From Firmicutes bacterium HGW-Firmicutes-4 (GTDB taxonomy: Bacteria; Bacillota; Clostridia; Eubacteriales; Eubacteriaceae): 33,133 nt of DNA. Shown here piece after piece: positions 25,181 to 32,627 of the stretch. A program made the position numbers and the translations under genes. Within the stretch, counting starts at the first letter, position 1. Each line of letters starts with the position of its first letter. Under the pieces are notes generated by a model that was not told where the DNA came from, searched no databases, and worked only from the letters and a program-made list of their open reading frames with translations. The DNA lies in contig PGZR01000018.1 of NCBI GenBank assembly GCA_002841405.1, positions 1-33,133 on the forward strand. Reading direction: 5' to 3'.

Positions 25181-26149
25181 TTATTTCCGGTGCTTCAGCT
25201 CTTCCCGGATGCGCCGATACTGGATCACCGGCCCATCCCCGGACAGCAGGTTTTCCTTTGAGATAAATGCCGAAGCTTTGGGTTTCTGGGTGATCACCAC
25301 CCGCCTGTCCTGACGCTCGATCACCCGGTTGCCGAATTTTCCGAACCAGGCAATCAGAGCATTAACTGGCCTGAGTCTGGTTGAGCGGCAGTAGAAGCGG
25401 AGATACAGGATCGTGTTTTCATCATCCACCGGCGCAAAATAAATAATGACTTTGGTGGCTTCACTGATGTGGTTCATCCAGATGTTCGGAAACAGGAATT
25501 TCAAATAGGTGGGTTTGATGACGCAATCATCCGCCATTTTGGGCGTTTGACCCACATCCGTTTCATTATTGGCACTGGTTACCAGACCGCCGGGTACAAA
25601 CTCAATTTTGGGACCGTTAACCAGGGTCTTGTTGCCCCGTCCAATGGTGTTGTGATGGACAAATGGTAGATGTATCACATCCAGCTGGTTTTCAATGCAG
25701 CGGGAATAATGGGTCGGCCAGTGATCCTCAATCTCGCTATAGACAAAGGAATCATCGATATCACCGTCAAAAAACGGCAATTCCCCGGTCTGTTTTTCCG
25801 GCTCCCCATACCACAGATAAATGATGCCGTGGCTTTCCCGGACCACGTAAGCCTTGACATTAAACCTGCTTAAATCGTCGGTAGAGGCCTTCCCGTTGGC
25901 CGGGACAAAGGTGCATTGGCCCTGGGGGTTAAACTGCAACCCATGAAACGGACACTGCAGGCATTCCCCCTGTAGCTTCCCAAGACTCAGCGCCGCCCCG
26001 CGGTGGGTGCACTGATCAACCACACAACCAAGTTCGCCGGCCCGGTTGCGAAACAACACGAGTTCCTGATTTAGACGTTTTACGCTGACAATCGCATCGG
26101 TTTTCACTGCCTTAGATGGTAGAATGGCATACCATTGATTATTAATCAT
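25181..26149 (-). CDS. Rieske [2Fe-2S] non-heme iron oxygenase
   Basis: A 322-residue protein with the full two-part layout of a Rieske oxygenase alpha subunit. The Rieske cluster motif is CTH (C47, H49) and CPFH (C66, H69), 16 residues apart. The mononuclear iron motif is DVIHLPFVH: Asp157-x2-His160-x4-His165, in the bridging-Asp/two-His order typical of the family; a third carboxylate should lie near residue 280. Known relatives use O2 and electrons from a reductase for hydroxylation or O-/N-demethylation (VanA-type, PaO-type). No reductase or ferredoxin gene is adjacent. Such an enzyme in a strict anaerobe is unexpected: it may scavenge O2, demethylate under microoxic conditions or use another oxidant. 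GGAAG is 5 bp before the ATG. Substrate unknown. Confidence 0.9.
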   Translation of the reverse strand: MINNQWYAILPSKAVKTDAIVSVKRLNQELVLFRNRAGELGCVVDQCTHRGAALSLGKLQGECLQCPFHGLQFNPQGQCTFVPANGKASTDDLSRFNVKAYVVRESHGIIYLWYGEPEKQTGELPFFDGDIDDSFVYSEIEDHWPTHYSRCIENQLDVIHLPFVHHNTIGRGNKTLVNGPKIEFVPGGLVTSANNETDVGQTPKMADDCVIKPTYLKFLFPNIWMNHISEATKVIIYFAPVDDENTILYLRFYCRSTRLRPVNALIAWFGKFGNRVIERQDRRVVITQKPKASAFISKENLLSGDGPVIQYRRIREELKHRK

Positions 26150-26439
26150 CGATTCTTCCTTTCGATTTTGGTAACCTGCAGCTTTTTTTATTGATTAAAA
26201 ATTCCCCGCCGCAGATCATTCATGCTGATTACTCTCTATTTTAACAGAAATCTCGCTCCAGGTGTTTGAATCGCTAAAAATCATCACCTTTTCCAGGAAA
26301 TTTACCGCTATTACATGATTTTTTGACGCGACTAAGGACACTGTCAAAGCTGCCGATACTCGAGTTCCGATAACCGGCGGCCACTGACGCGACCCCACCG
26401 TTGGGCCAATGAATTCGCAGTATATGGCGGTTTATTCTG

Positions 26440-26488
26440 CTAAGCAAAGAACCCGGTTTTCATTTTGAAAACCGGGTTCTTTGCTTAG
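26440..26488. terminator. Perfect 22-bp inverted repeat, probable bidirectional terminator
   Basis: Bases 26440-26461 are the exact reverse complement of 26467-26488, with an ATTTT loop. The inner AAAGAACCCGG/CCGGGTTCTTT gives an A tail on one side and T-rich tail on the other. It lies 220 bp past the acsB stop and 290 bp from the Rieske start, and would insulate the two units. Confidence 0.75.
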
Positions 26489-26492
26489 TTTG

Positions 26493-26525
26493 ACGGGCTG
26501 ATTTGAGCAAACCAGCCCGTTTTAT
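26493..26525 (+). terminator. Second hairpin between acsB and the Rieske gene
   Basis: ACGGGCTG (26493-26500) and CAGCCCGT (26513-26520) form a perfect 8-bp stem followed by TTTATT on the plus strand. No plus-strand gene precedes it in this gap, so it may be a relic or back up the preceding inverted repeat. Confidence 0.5.
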
Positions 26526-26710
26526 TAAAATTATAAAAAGATTCGCATCCATTGACAGCACTGGCATCGTTCAGATCGGGAACGCATCCTTGCTATCGTT
26601 TAATGATTTCCGCTGAGCCGATGAAACCCGGCCGTTTGCCTGCTGGCAGCTATTTCGCAACTTACTGCTTTGATACCAGGAAACCCGCGGATGCTTAGAG
26701 CGGCAACTTC

Positions 26711-28846
26711 CTACATAATCGGGTCCATCGCCAGTGCTGGATGGTTTTTAGATTCCAGGAATTCCAATACAGCTTCTGAATCGGTGGCGATGGTTTCATC
26801 ACAGACCATTTCGGCAAAGTTTTCAATCCCGGTCATCTCAAATACGGCTTTGTTTAAACGTTCCGCCACATCATCTTTCAATTCTTTGGGCATCCAGACG
26901 ATTCGCGATAATCCGCCTTCAGCCGACATGAATTTCTTTGATCCGATCAGGAAACGGCCATGACCCATAAAGCCAGGGGTCTGAACGCCGCCGCCGGTCA
27001 TTGATGCCAACTCACCAAAGGTCATCCCGACTGGTGATGATTCACCAAATTCGCGGTTGACAATGATGACGCCATTCGCTTCCGGCATAATCCCACAGAT
27101 ACATTCAAAGCAACCGCAGGAAGTCATCGGATCTTCGAGGATCGAATACAGGGTTACCCGTTCAACAGCACCCTGTGACGCCGATTTTACGACCTCATTA
27201 ACCGAATTCCAGATACCCAGGCGTTCATCAACGGCTTCACCTTTGACAATCGGCTGATTGGGGCCCAATGGGTCCAGTTCTTTGGTAGCTTTGGCATCCA
27301 ACCAGGATACTGCGCCGCAAAGACCGAGACGTTCCGGGGTGACCACGCAAACATGACTTGGTGCAAAGGACTGACATAATAAGCAGGTATAGAATTCGTC
27401 AACGCTGGCATCGGTTAATGCATTCATCCGGGCATCTCGCTCAGCATAAATCGGTTTAACCATTTCTTCGCCCAGCCGTTTGACATCTTCTGCATTGGTG
27501 TAAATGGTGATTTCACATTTATCTACAACTTTTTCAAAGTCGGAGCGCATTTTGGCATAAAGCACTTCGCCGATATGTTTTAAGCGGAAACCTTTTTCAA
27601 ATGCTTCTTTCGTTAAACGAATCCAGGCGATGTTACGTTGTCCTACATGCATGGCACCGTCGATATAATTGGTGAAATAATGAATTCGTCTTTCCAGTAC
27701 GGTTTCAAAATCTTTCTGCATGGCTTTACCGCCAACGGTCACCACGATTCCCAACGGCAAACGCACGACGTCTGCTCCGGCAAAGCTCGCATCATCAATA
27801 TCTGGTCCGATCAGGGTAATTTTATGATCTTCCATTGCTGCCGGATCACCACTGGTCACCAGTTCCCAACACTCGGTTTTGTTGCCGCCAAATTCGGCAA
27901 ACATGGTATCCTTACGGACGCGTTCGCCTTCAAATGCCGACGCCACCGAAACTGGCACATCAATCTTGGTGACTTTAATTTTAATTTCGCGAGCTTCAAG
28001 TGAGAACTCAACGGTTTTAGCATGATCAGCCTGGGTCATTAACGCACCGGGCACTTCTGGTACCGGAACATCAGCAATAACCGGGAAACCGAGCGCAATG
28101 GCTCCTGCGCCAACCGAGACAATCACTTCGTTTAATTCGCCAAAAGTATTGACAAAAGCCGGTACCCGATCTTTGGTGTAGGTCAGGAATTCCGGCAGTT
28201 TACCAGGTTCAATGCCGCCGAAGATCAGGGCCGCCCGAATCGCCACCGAAACGACATGGATCACCGAGGTCACTTCATGGCCTAAGGGGATGACCCGATA
28301 ATCCAGTCCCATTTTCACACCAGCTTCTAAAGCTTGTTCGATGATATTCCCAACCATGAAGGTCAGTAATCCTTTTTCCTGATAATCTTTGACAATCGCG
28401 GCCAAAGCTGCCGGATCCGATGATTCACCTAACAGAACCGCAATCCCGGGAATATCGCCAGTTACCAGGGGGACCCCCAAAGACCGAATGATCGGATCGG
28501 CAACAAAACCAATGCCGGCATCATTGGCGTAGGGATCGCCATCCAGATAGCGGATCGCTTCAATAATTTCAGCGCCAACCGCGGTGGCAAGACCCGCATT
28601 TAAGGCATCTCCCAAATCTTCTTTATTGGTGATCAGACTTTTAAGAATGCCGACCGCTGCCGGTAAATCGCCCAGGGTTTTAATTTTAACGCCGGTAGCC
28701 GCATAAATGATCGGTAAGAAATATGCCGTATCCGGATAGCCGACTGCATGATCAGCGCCAAATTTTTCAATCGCTTCATTGACTGCGCCTTCGGTTAAAC
28801 CGGCAACTGCATTTGAACCTGCATAAATTAGATCTGTCAAACTCAT
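26711..28846 (-). CDS. acsB: Acetyl-CoA synthase, CODH/ACS beta subunit (AcsB), stand-alone copy
   Basis: A 711-residue ACS that joins a corrinoid-bound methyl group, CO and CoA to acetyl-CoA in the Wood-Ljungdahl pathway. All six A-cluster Cys ligands are present with spacing equal to the Moorella enzyme: TCLLC (C488, C491), HVC (C500), GLCG (C510) and SCGC (C577, C579). Other family blocks are GYPDTAYFLPII, AFEGERVRKDTMF, GQRNIAWIRL, TGGGVQTPGFMGHG and the C-terminus HPALAMDPIM. The ATG at 28846 is preferred; a TTG at 28870 would lie ahead of the GGAAGAG tract. No acsA, acsC, acsD, acsE or cooC gene is next to it, which is unusual. It has a sigma-54 promoter and lies just downstream of a sigma-54 activator gene. 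It probably duplicates or supplements the main acs cluster under a special condition. Confidence 0.97.
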   Translation of the reverse strand: MSLTDLIYAGSNAVAGLTEGAVNEAIEKFGADHAVGYPDTAYFLPIIYAATGVKIKTLGDLPAAVGILKSLITNKEDLGDALNAGLATAVGAEIIEAIRYLDGDPYANDAGIGFVADPIIRSLGVPLVTGDIPGIAVLLGESSDPAALAAIVKDYQEKGLLTFMVGNIIEQALEAGVKMGLDYRVIPLGHEVTSVIHVVSVAIRAALIFGGIEPGKLPEFLTYTKDRVPAFVNTFGELNEVIVSVGAGAIALGFPVIADVPVPEVPGALMTQADHAKTVEFSLEAREIKIKVTKIDVPVSVASAFEGERVRKDTMFAEFGGNKTECWELVTSGDPAAMEDHKITLIGPDIDDASFAGADVVRLPLGIVVTVGGKAMQKDFETVLERRIHYFTNYIDGAMHVGQRNIAWIRLTKEAFEKGFRLKHIGEVLYAKMRSDFEKVVDKCEITIYTNAEDVKRLGEEMVKPIYAERDARMNALTDASVDEFYTCLLCQSFAPSHVCVVTPERLGLCGAVSWLDAKATKELDPLGPNQPIVKGEAVDERLGIWNSVNEVVKSASQGAVERVTLYSILEDPMTSCGCFECICGIMPEANGVIIVNREFGESSPVGMTFGELASMTGGGVQTPGFMGHGRFLIGSKKFMSAEGGLSRIVWMPKELKDDVAERLNKAVFEMTGIENFAEMVCDETIATDSEAVLEFLESKNHPALAMDPIM

Positions 28847-28893
28847 AATTTTTTCACTCTTCCTTTTCAAAGAAATTTATTTATCATTATATA

Positions 28894-28913
28894 TTAAGCA
28901 ATTTTTGTGCCAA
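28894..28913 (-). promoter_or_regulatory. Sigma-54 promoter of acsB
   Basis: Minus strand TTGGCAC-N5-TTGCTT is a near-consensus -24/-12 element with GG (28910-28911) and GC (28898-28899) 10 bp apart. The start would be near 28886, leaving a ~40-nt leader. Sigma-54 promoters require an AAA+ activator, and one is encoded immediately upstream. Confidence 0.92.
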
Positions 28914-28917
28914 TCAA

Positions 28918-28955
28918 AAAAAATCCGCCGGTTTGACGCTCCAGGCGGATTTCAA
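28918..28955 (-). terminator. Terminator of the sigma-54 activator gene
   Basis: AAATCCGCC (28921-28929) and GGCGGATTT (28944-28952) form a perfect 9-bp stem; on the minus strand eight T residues follow. It separates the regulator transcript from acsB, so acsB depends on its own promoter. Confidence 0.92.
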
Positions 28956-28985
28956 TGCATAAAAATCTTTTTGTGATGTCTATTT

Positions 28986-29045
28986 TTTTGACACTGTCAA
29001 AATATATTTTGACACTTATTGACACTTTTTTACAGTTTTTGACAC
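28986..29045. promoter_or_regulatory. Phased upstream activator sites for acsB
   Basis: Four TTGACAC boxes in one orientation start at 28988, 29009, 29019 and 29039 (steps of 21, 10 and 20 bp, close to whole helical turns). The first is half of a 17-bp palindrome, TTTTGACA-C-TGTCAAAA at 28986-29002. They lie about 100-160 bp upstream of the sigma-54 start site, the normal place for binding of an enhancer protein, here most likely the V4R activator. Confidence 0.82.
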
Positions 29046-29067
29046 CATCAGGCGCATAGCTCAGACA

Positions 29068-31002
29068 TCATAAAATAATGTTATACTTTTTAATTTTATT
29101 GTAAAGTGTTTGGCGGGTAATTCCCAGTTTTTCAGCCGCTGCCGACTTGTTATTTTGGCAATTTTTCAGCACTCTGACAATCAGATCTTTTTGATTTTCG
29201 TTGATTTCGCTTTTAACCTGTCCCGTAAACACATTCATCGACTCAACACTATTGAGTTCTCTGACAATCGCGTCCTTAGAAATAATCTGCTCGTCGACTA
29301 AAAAGGTCAGTCTTTTGATCAGATTCTCCAGTTCTCTGATATTCCCCGGCCAATTGTAATTCATTAATTCCCGCAGACCAGTTTCATCAATCTTTTTCAC
29401 AGCAGCGCCGCTTTCTCTGCTGATCTGATCCAGTATTTTGGTGGCCAGCCCGGGTATTTCCTGACTTCGCTCGCGTAATGGCGGCAGCACGATATTAATG
29501 ACATTGAGCCGATAATACAGATCTTTTCTGAATAGACCTTCCTGGATCATCGCTTCCAGATTTTGACTTGTTGCCGCAATGACGCGGGTGTCAACAGTTT
29601 GCGTGGTGACAGCACCCATTTTTTCAAACTTTTTTTCTTGAAGAAAACGAAGCAATTTCGATTGAATTTCGATCGGAATCTCCGCGATTTCATCTAAAAA
29701 AACCGTGCCGCCCTGGGCCATTTCCAATTTTCCGATTTTTCCATTTTTGCTGGCGCCGGTAAAAGCCCCGGGTGTATACCCGAACAGTTCGGTTTCAAAA
29801 AAATTCTTGGGAATGGTCGTACAGTCAATGTAAATAAACGGTTTATCACTTCTGAGGCTTTCCTGATGGACAACTTCGGCAAACATTGTTTTGCCGGTTC
29901 CACTTTCTCCCCGCATTAAAATTGAGGCATCGGTTTTGGAAACTTTTTTTATATAACTCACGAGCGTCATCATTTCATCGCTGTCCACGACGACACCGGG
30001 GTCTTTAAGATCGCTCTCGGCCTGGTCACTGGCCTTATTTTTACTGTCAATCTGCTTTTCCAGCTCGGATATTTTATCCAGGAGCAGTTTAATAAAGTCA
30101 GATTCTACTGGGATAACCTGTCTTAGCACCGCCTTTGATTCGAGAATGGGGCTCTCGAAGATGATGTGTTCCTTACCGGAAATAAGCTGCTGCCAGATGG
30201 CCGGTTCCCCAGTCGCCAGAACCTCCAGATATTTTGATTCCCAGGCTAATGAAATGACATTGGTATCTTTTTTGAACGCCGATGACAAGAACTCCTGGTA
30301 TTTTTTGTTGATCCGAACGACGATTCCGGCGTTATTAATTACTGCCAGATAATTGGGAATGCTGTCGATGATATTCTGGTTGAAATTGTCCGCTTCCAAA
30401 GCATTCTCCAGGGCATCATTGAGTTTCTTATTGTCCTGGGTCGAGCGCTGACTTTGGGACTGGATCTGGTTTTTGCTTTTGGCCAGTTTCAATGAGTTGA
30501 TGGTCAGGTAAAGCATATTAATATCGGTTTTTCCATAATCGCTTTCGTCATGAAAGCTCTTTTTTTTCCCGCTTGCTCTGGTGACCTCAAATTCGCAATA
30601 CGAGTCGCCCAGGGCGTTACACCGGACTTCTACCGCATCCATATCCTGGTTGCTGATGGTACTCACCGCGCCGGCCAGGATCCCCGCTTCAAAATAGCAG
30701 ACCGGTTTACCCATATTTTCCATATCACTGCAGGTAAAACAATCATCCAGGCGAAAGACAATTTTTTCATCGGACATGTCCGTAATGACGATTTGACCAA
30801 TACCCAACTCCATGATTTTTTCGGATAAGCTGTTGTAATCTGTCACATTCAAACTACGCCCGACGTTTTTGGCGGTATTATAATAGATTTCTTCCTCAAC
30901 GGCCTTGGCATTCTGACTGGTATTGGCCAGATTCAGCACATTTTTCAGATTTTTTTCAACTTGATTGTAATTTTGATAATTCACAATACCATTATTAAAC
31001 AT
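29068..31002 (-). CDS. Sigma-54-dependent activator with V4R and PAS sensor domains
   Basis: A 644-residue bacterial enhancer-binding protein. Numbered from the ATG at 31002: a V4R-like domain at about 70-143 with five Cys (CFTCSDMENMGKPVCYF, then C and C in VEVRCNALGDSYCEF); a PAS-like segment at ~205-300; a coiled coil at ~302-325; the AAA+ sigma-54 contact domain at ~340-570 with Walker A GESGTGKT, GAFTGA and Walker B GGTVFLDE; and a Fis-type helix-turn-helix at the end (KSAAAEKLGITRQTLYNKIKK). V4R domains occur in aromatic-sensing activators (XylR, DmpR, PoxR), so an aromatic or other small ligand is plausible. AGGAG is 8 bp before 31002 but only 2 bp before the ATG at 31008. It has its own sigma-70 promoter, and its likely target is acsB. 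Confidence 0.94.
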   Translation of the reverse strand: MFNNGIVNYQNYNQVEKNLKNVLNLANTSQNAKAVEEEIYYNTAKNVGRSLNVTDYNSLSEKIMELGIGQIVITDMSDEKIVFRLDDCFTCSDMENMGKPVCYFEAGILAGAVSTISNQDMDAVEVRCNALGDSYCEFEVTRASGKKKSFHDESDYGKTDINMLYLTINSLKLAKSKNQIQSQSQRSTQDNKKLNDALENALEADNFNQNIIDSIPNYLAVINNAGIVVRINKKYQEFLSSAFKKDTNVISLAWESKYLEVLATGEPAIWQQLISGKEHIIFESPILESKAVLRQVIPVESDFIKLLLDKISELEKQIDSKNKASDQAESDLKDPGVVVDSDEMMTLVSYIKKVSKTDASILMRGESGTGKTMFAEVVHQESLRSDKPFIYIDCTTIPKNFFETELFGYTPGAFTGASKNGKIGKLEMAQGGTVFLDEIAEIPIEIQSKLLRFLQEKKFEKMGAVTTQTVDTRVIAATSQNLEAMIQEGLFRKDLYYRLNVINIVLPPLRERSQEIPGLATKILDQISRESGAAVKKIDETGLRELMNYNWPGNIRELENLIKRLTFLVDEQIISKDAIVRELNSVESMNVFTGQVKSEINENQKDLIVRVLKNCQNNKSAAAEKLGITRQTLYNKIKKYNIIL

Positions 31003-31064
31003 CGCCATCGCTCCTAAAATTTATGGATTTGATAAAAGAACCGATCCGTCCAGTCTTTTTCTTT

Positions 31065-31093
31065 ATTATAGCTGATGTTTGGCTGATGATCAA
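31065..31093 (-). promoter_or_regulatory. Sigma-70 promoter of the V4R activator gene
   Basis: Minus strand TTGATC (31088-31093) and TATAAT (31065-31070) with 17-bp spacing; start about 55 nt before the AGGAG site. No TTGACAC box is nearby, so autoregulation through those sites is not evident. Confidence 0.8.
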
Positions 31094-31126
31094 GGGACCC
31101 GTTCATGACCTTTCACTCGCTGAGAG

Positions 31127-32513
31127 CTATTTTACTTCCATACTTACTTGAACATGTTTGCGCACTTCAATTTCTTTTTGCATCTCAATCACATCACTGT
31201 CTTTCATTTTCATCAAAAGCAGTGGGATGATCGCCATCGCCATCAAAATTGCCGGAATCACGAAGAAGGCCGTGGTCATATTGCCAATAATTTGATCCGT
31301 TACGTTCATTTCTGCACTATATTCAATAAAACCGAGCACAAAGGTAATAATCAGACCGCGGATAAACAATGACATCTTGATGGAAAAACTTAATAATCCC
31401 ATGATAAAGCCGGTGGTGTTTTTTTTAGTCGAAAATTCCGCAAAGGTGGCTGAATTGGCATAAAGACTGGTAGGTCAGACCGAAGGAAACGCCATAGCAA
31501 AATTGACTCAGACCCAGACAAACCATCACGGTCATTGCATTGGGAGAAACCAGCATGGCGACAATCATAAAAACTGCTGCTCCTGCCATCCCCAACATGC
31601 TTGTGCCCCTGGTACCGAACTTTATCACAAAGGTTTTGGATAACAGCGATCCCAACAGACAACCAATATTGATAAACAACAGCATGTTGCCAATCGCAAC
31701 TGGATCTTTCAGAACAATTTTACAATAATACGCTACCAGTGCCAACATCAGGTAATACCCGCTCAAACGCATAAAATCACAAAACAACACCGAAATCAGC
31801 GGTGGATTCTTGCCAACGCCTTTAAACATATCAATAACGGTGACCGTCTGTTTAGCAACCGCTTCTTTAGCCGCTACCTGGGGCAGGTCATAACCATCGG
31901 TTATTTTAAAATGAATAAAATAACCAACACACATCAAAACACCTAAAATGACAGCCGTAATTGTGTAACCAATCAGTTGACCTCCGCCCCCGAAAGCAGC
32001 AGCAAAAAACATAATCATGACAATGATCAGTTTGGATCCTATGATCCGACCGGCATTCATCCAGGCTGCAATTCTGCCGGAGATATGGGCACGTTCGGTG
32101 GGGTCATCGGTCACTGCTCCAGCCAGGGCCCGGTTAGCGGTATAGAATATATTCCAAAGCGTGTGTGAGATTAAATAGCAGATCGTAAAAATGACCGCTG
32201 CTGTCATTTCACTCCCAAACTGCGTAAATTCCAGAACAAAGAAAATAGTCGCAATGGCCGGTCCAAACAGCAGCCAGGAGCGATATTTCCCCCATTTAAA
32301 ATCAGACTTATCAACAATACCTCCGGCAATAAAAGCTGTGATTAAATCACCCATACTGGTAATCGACACAATCGTTCCGGCCATGGCAACATTGAGTTTC
32401 AGTACGTCGGTTAGAAACACCATCATAAAGGCCAGTTCCATTGTGACCATTAGTGAGAAGAACATGTCCCCAACACCAAAGAAATTCTTTATTTTATTAT
32501 TCATTCTGATCAT
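31127..32513 (-). pseudogene. GPH-family symporter of locus 3, frame broken near 31469
   Basis: Corrected, this is a ~460-residue GPH/MFS_2 carrier similar to the one at 18679, with FKWGKYRSWLLFGPA after TM2. The first ~349 codons are in one frame up to FGLTY; an extra C near 31469-31470 then shifts it. The other frame continues at once with SLYANSATFAEFSTKKNTTGFIMGLLSFSIKM and ends at 31127, matching the C-terminal third of the paralogue (NARGFIMSLISFPIKA). The start is the ATG at 32513, 9 bp after AGGAGG; the ATG at 32519 is only 3 bp away. It follows the third corrinoid gene on the same strand. Whether the shift is real or a sequence error cannot be told here. Confidence 0.85.
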
Positions 32514-32587
32514 TGTCATGATCCTCCTAATTATTCTTGTTTTAAACGTTTTCCTATTTAAAATTACACTTTTTAATTCCCTGACGA

Positions 32588-32610
32588 GACTCGAAGAAAA
32601 TCTTCGAGTC
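32588..32610. other. Intercistronic hairpin between corrinoid 3 and GPH transporter
   Basis: GACTCGAAGA and TCTTCGAGTC form a perfect 10-bp stem with a 3-nt loop. No T run follows on the minus strand, so it is a processing or stability element rather than a terminator, comparable to the hairpins at 6692 and 20770 in the other loci. Confidence 0.65.
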
Positions 32611-32627
32611 CGCAAGGTTCATCAAAA

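Larger units (their letters stand above)
26150..26710. other. 560-bp region between Rieske gene and acsB
   Basis: No supported gene. It contains a perfect long inverted repeat (26440-26488) and a second hairpin (26493-26520). 26521-26700 and 26190-26420 are of higher GC than other intergenic DNA and have short open frames without ribosome sites; they could be decayed coding sequence, but nothing is recognisable. Confidence 0.5.

Noticed and set aside
24941..25261. Possible small gene between the broken 24691 gene and the Rieske gene
   Set aside because: The open frame at 24968-25261 overlaps the 3' end of the Rieske gene, has no ribosome site and no recognisable features.
26216..26398. 60-residue minus-strand frame in the acsB-Rieske gap
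   Set aside because: No ribosome site and no conserved pattern; could at most be decayed sequence.
28986..29045. CRISPR-like repeat array
   Set aside because: The repeated unit is only 7-9 bp with unequal short spacers and no cas gene is present; the location before a sigma-54 promoter explains it as activator sites.
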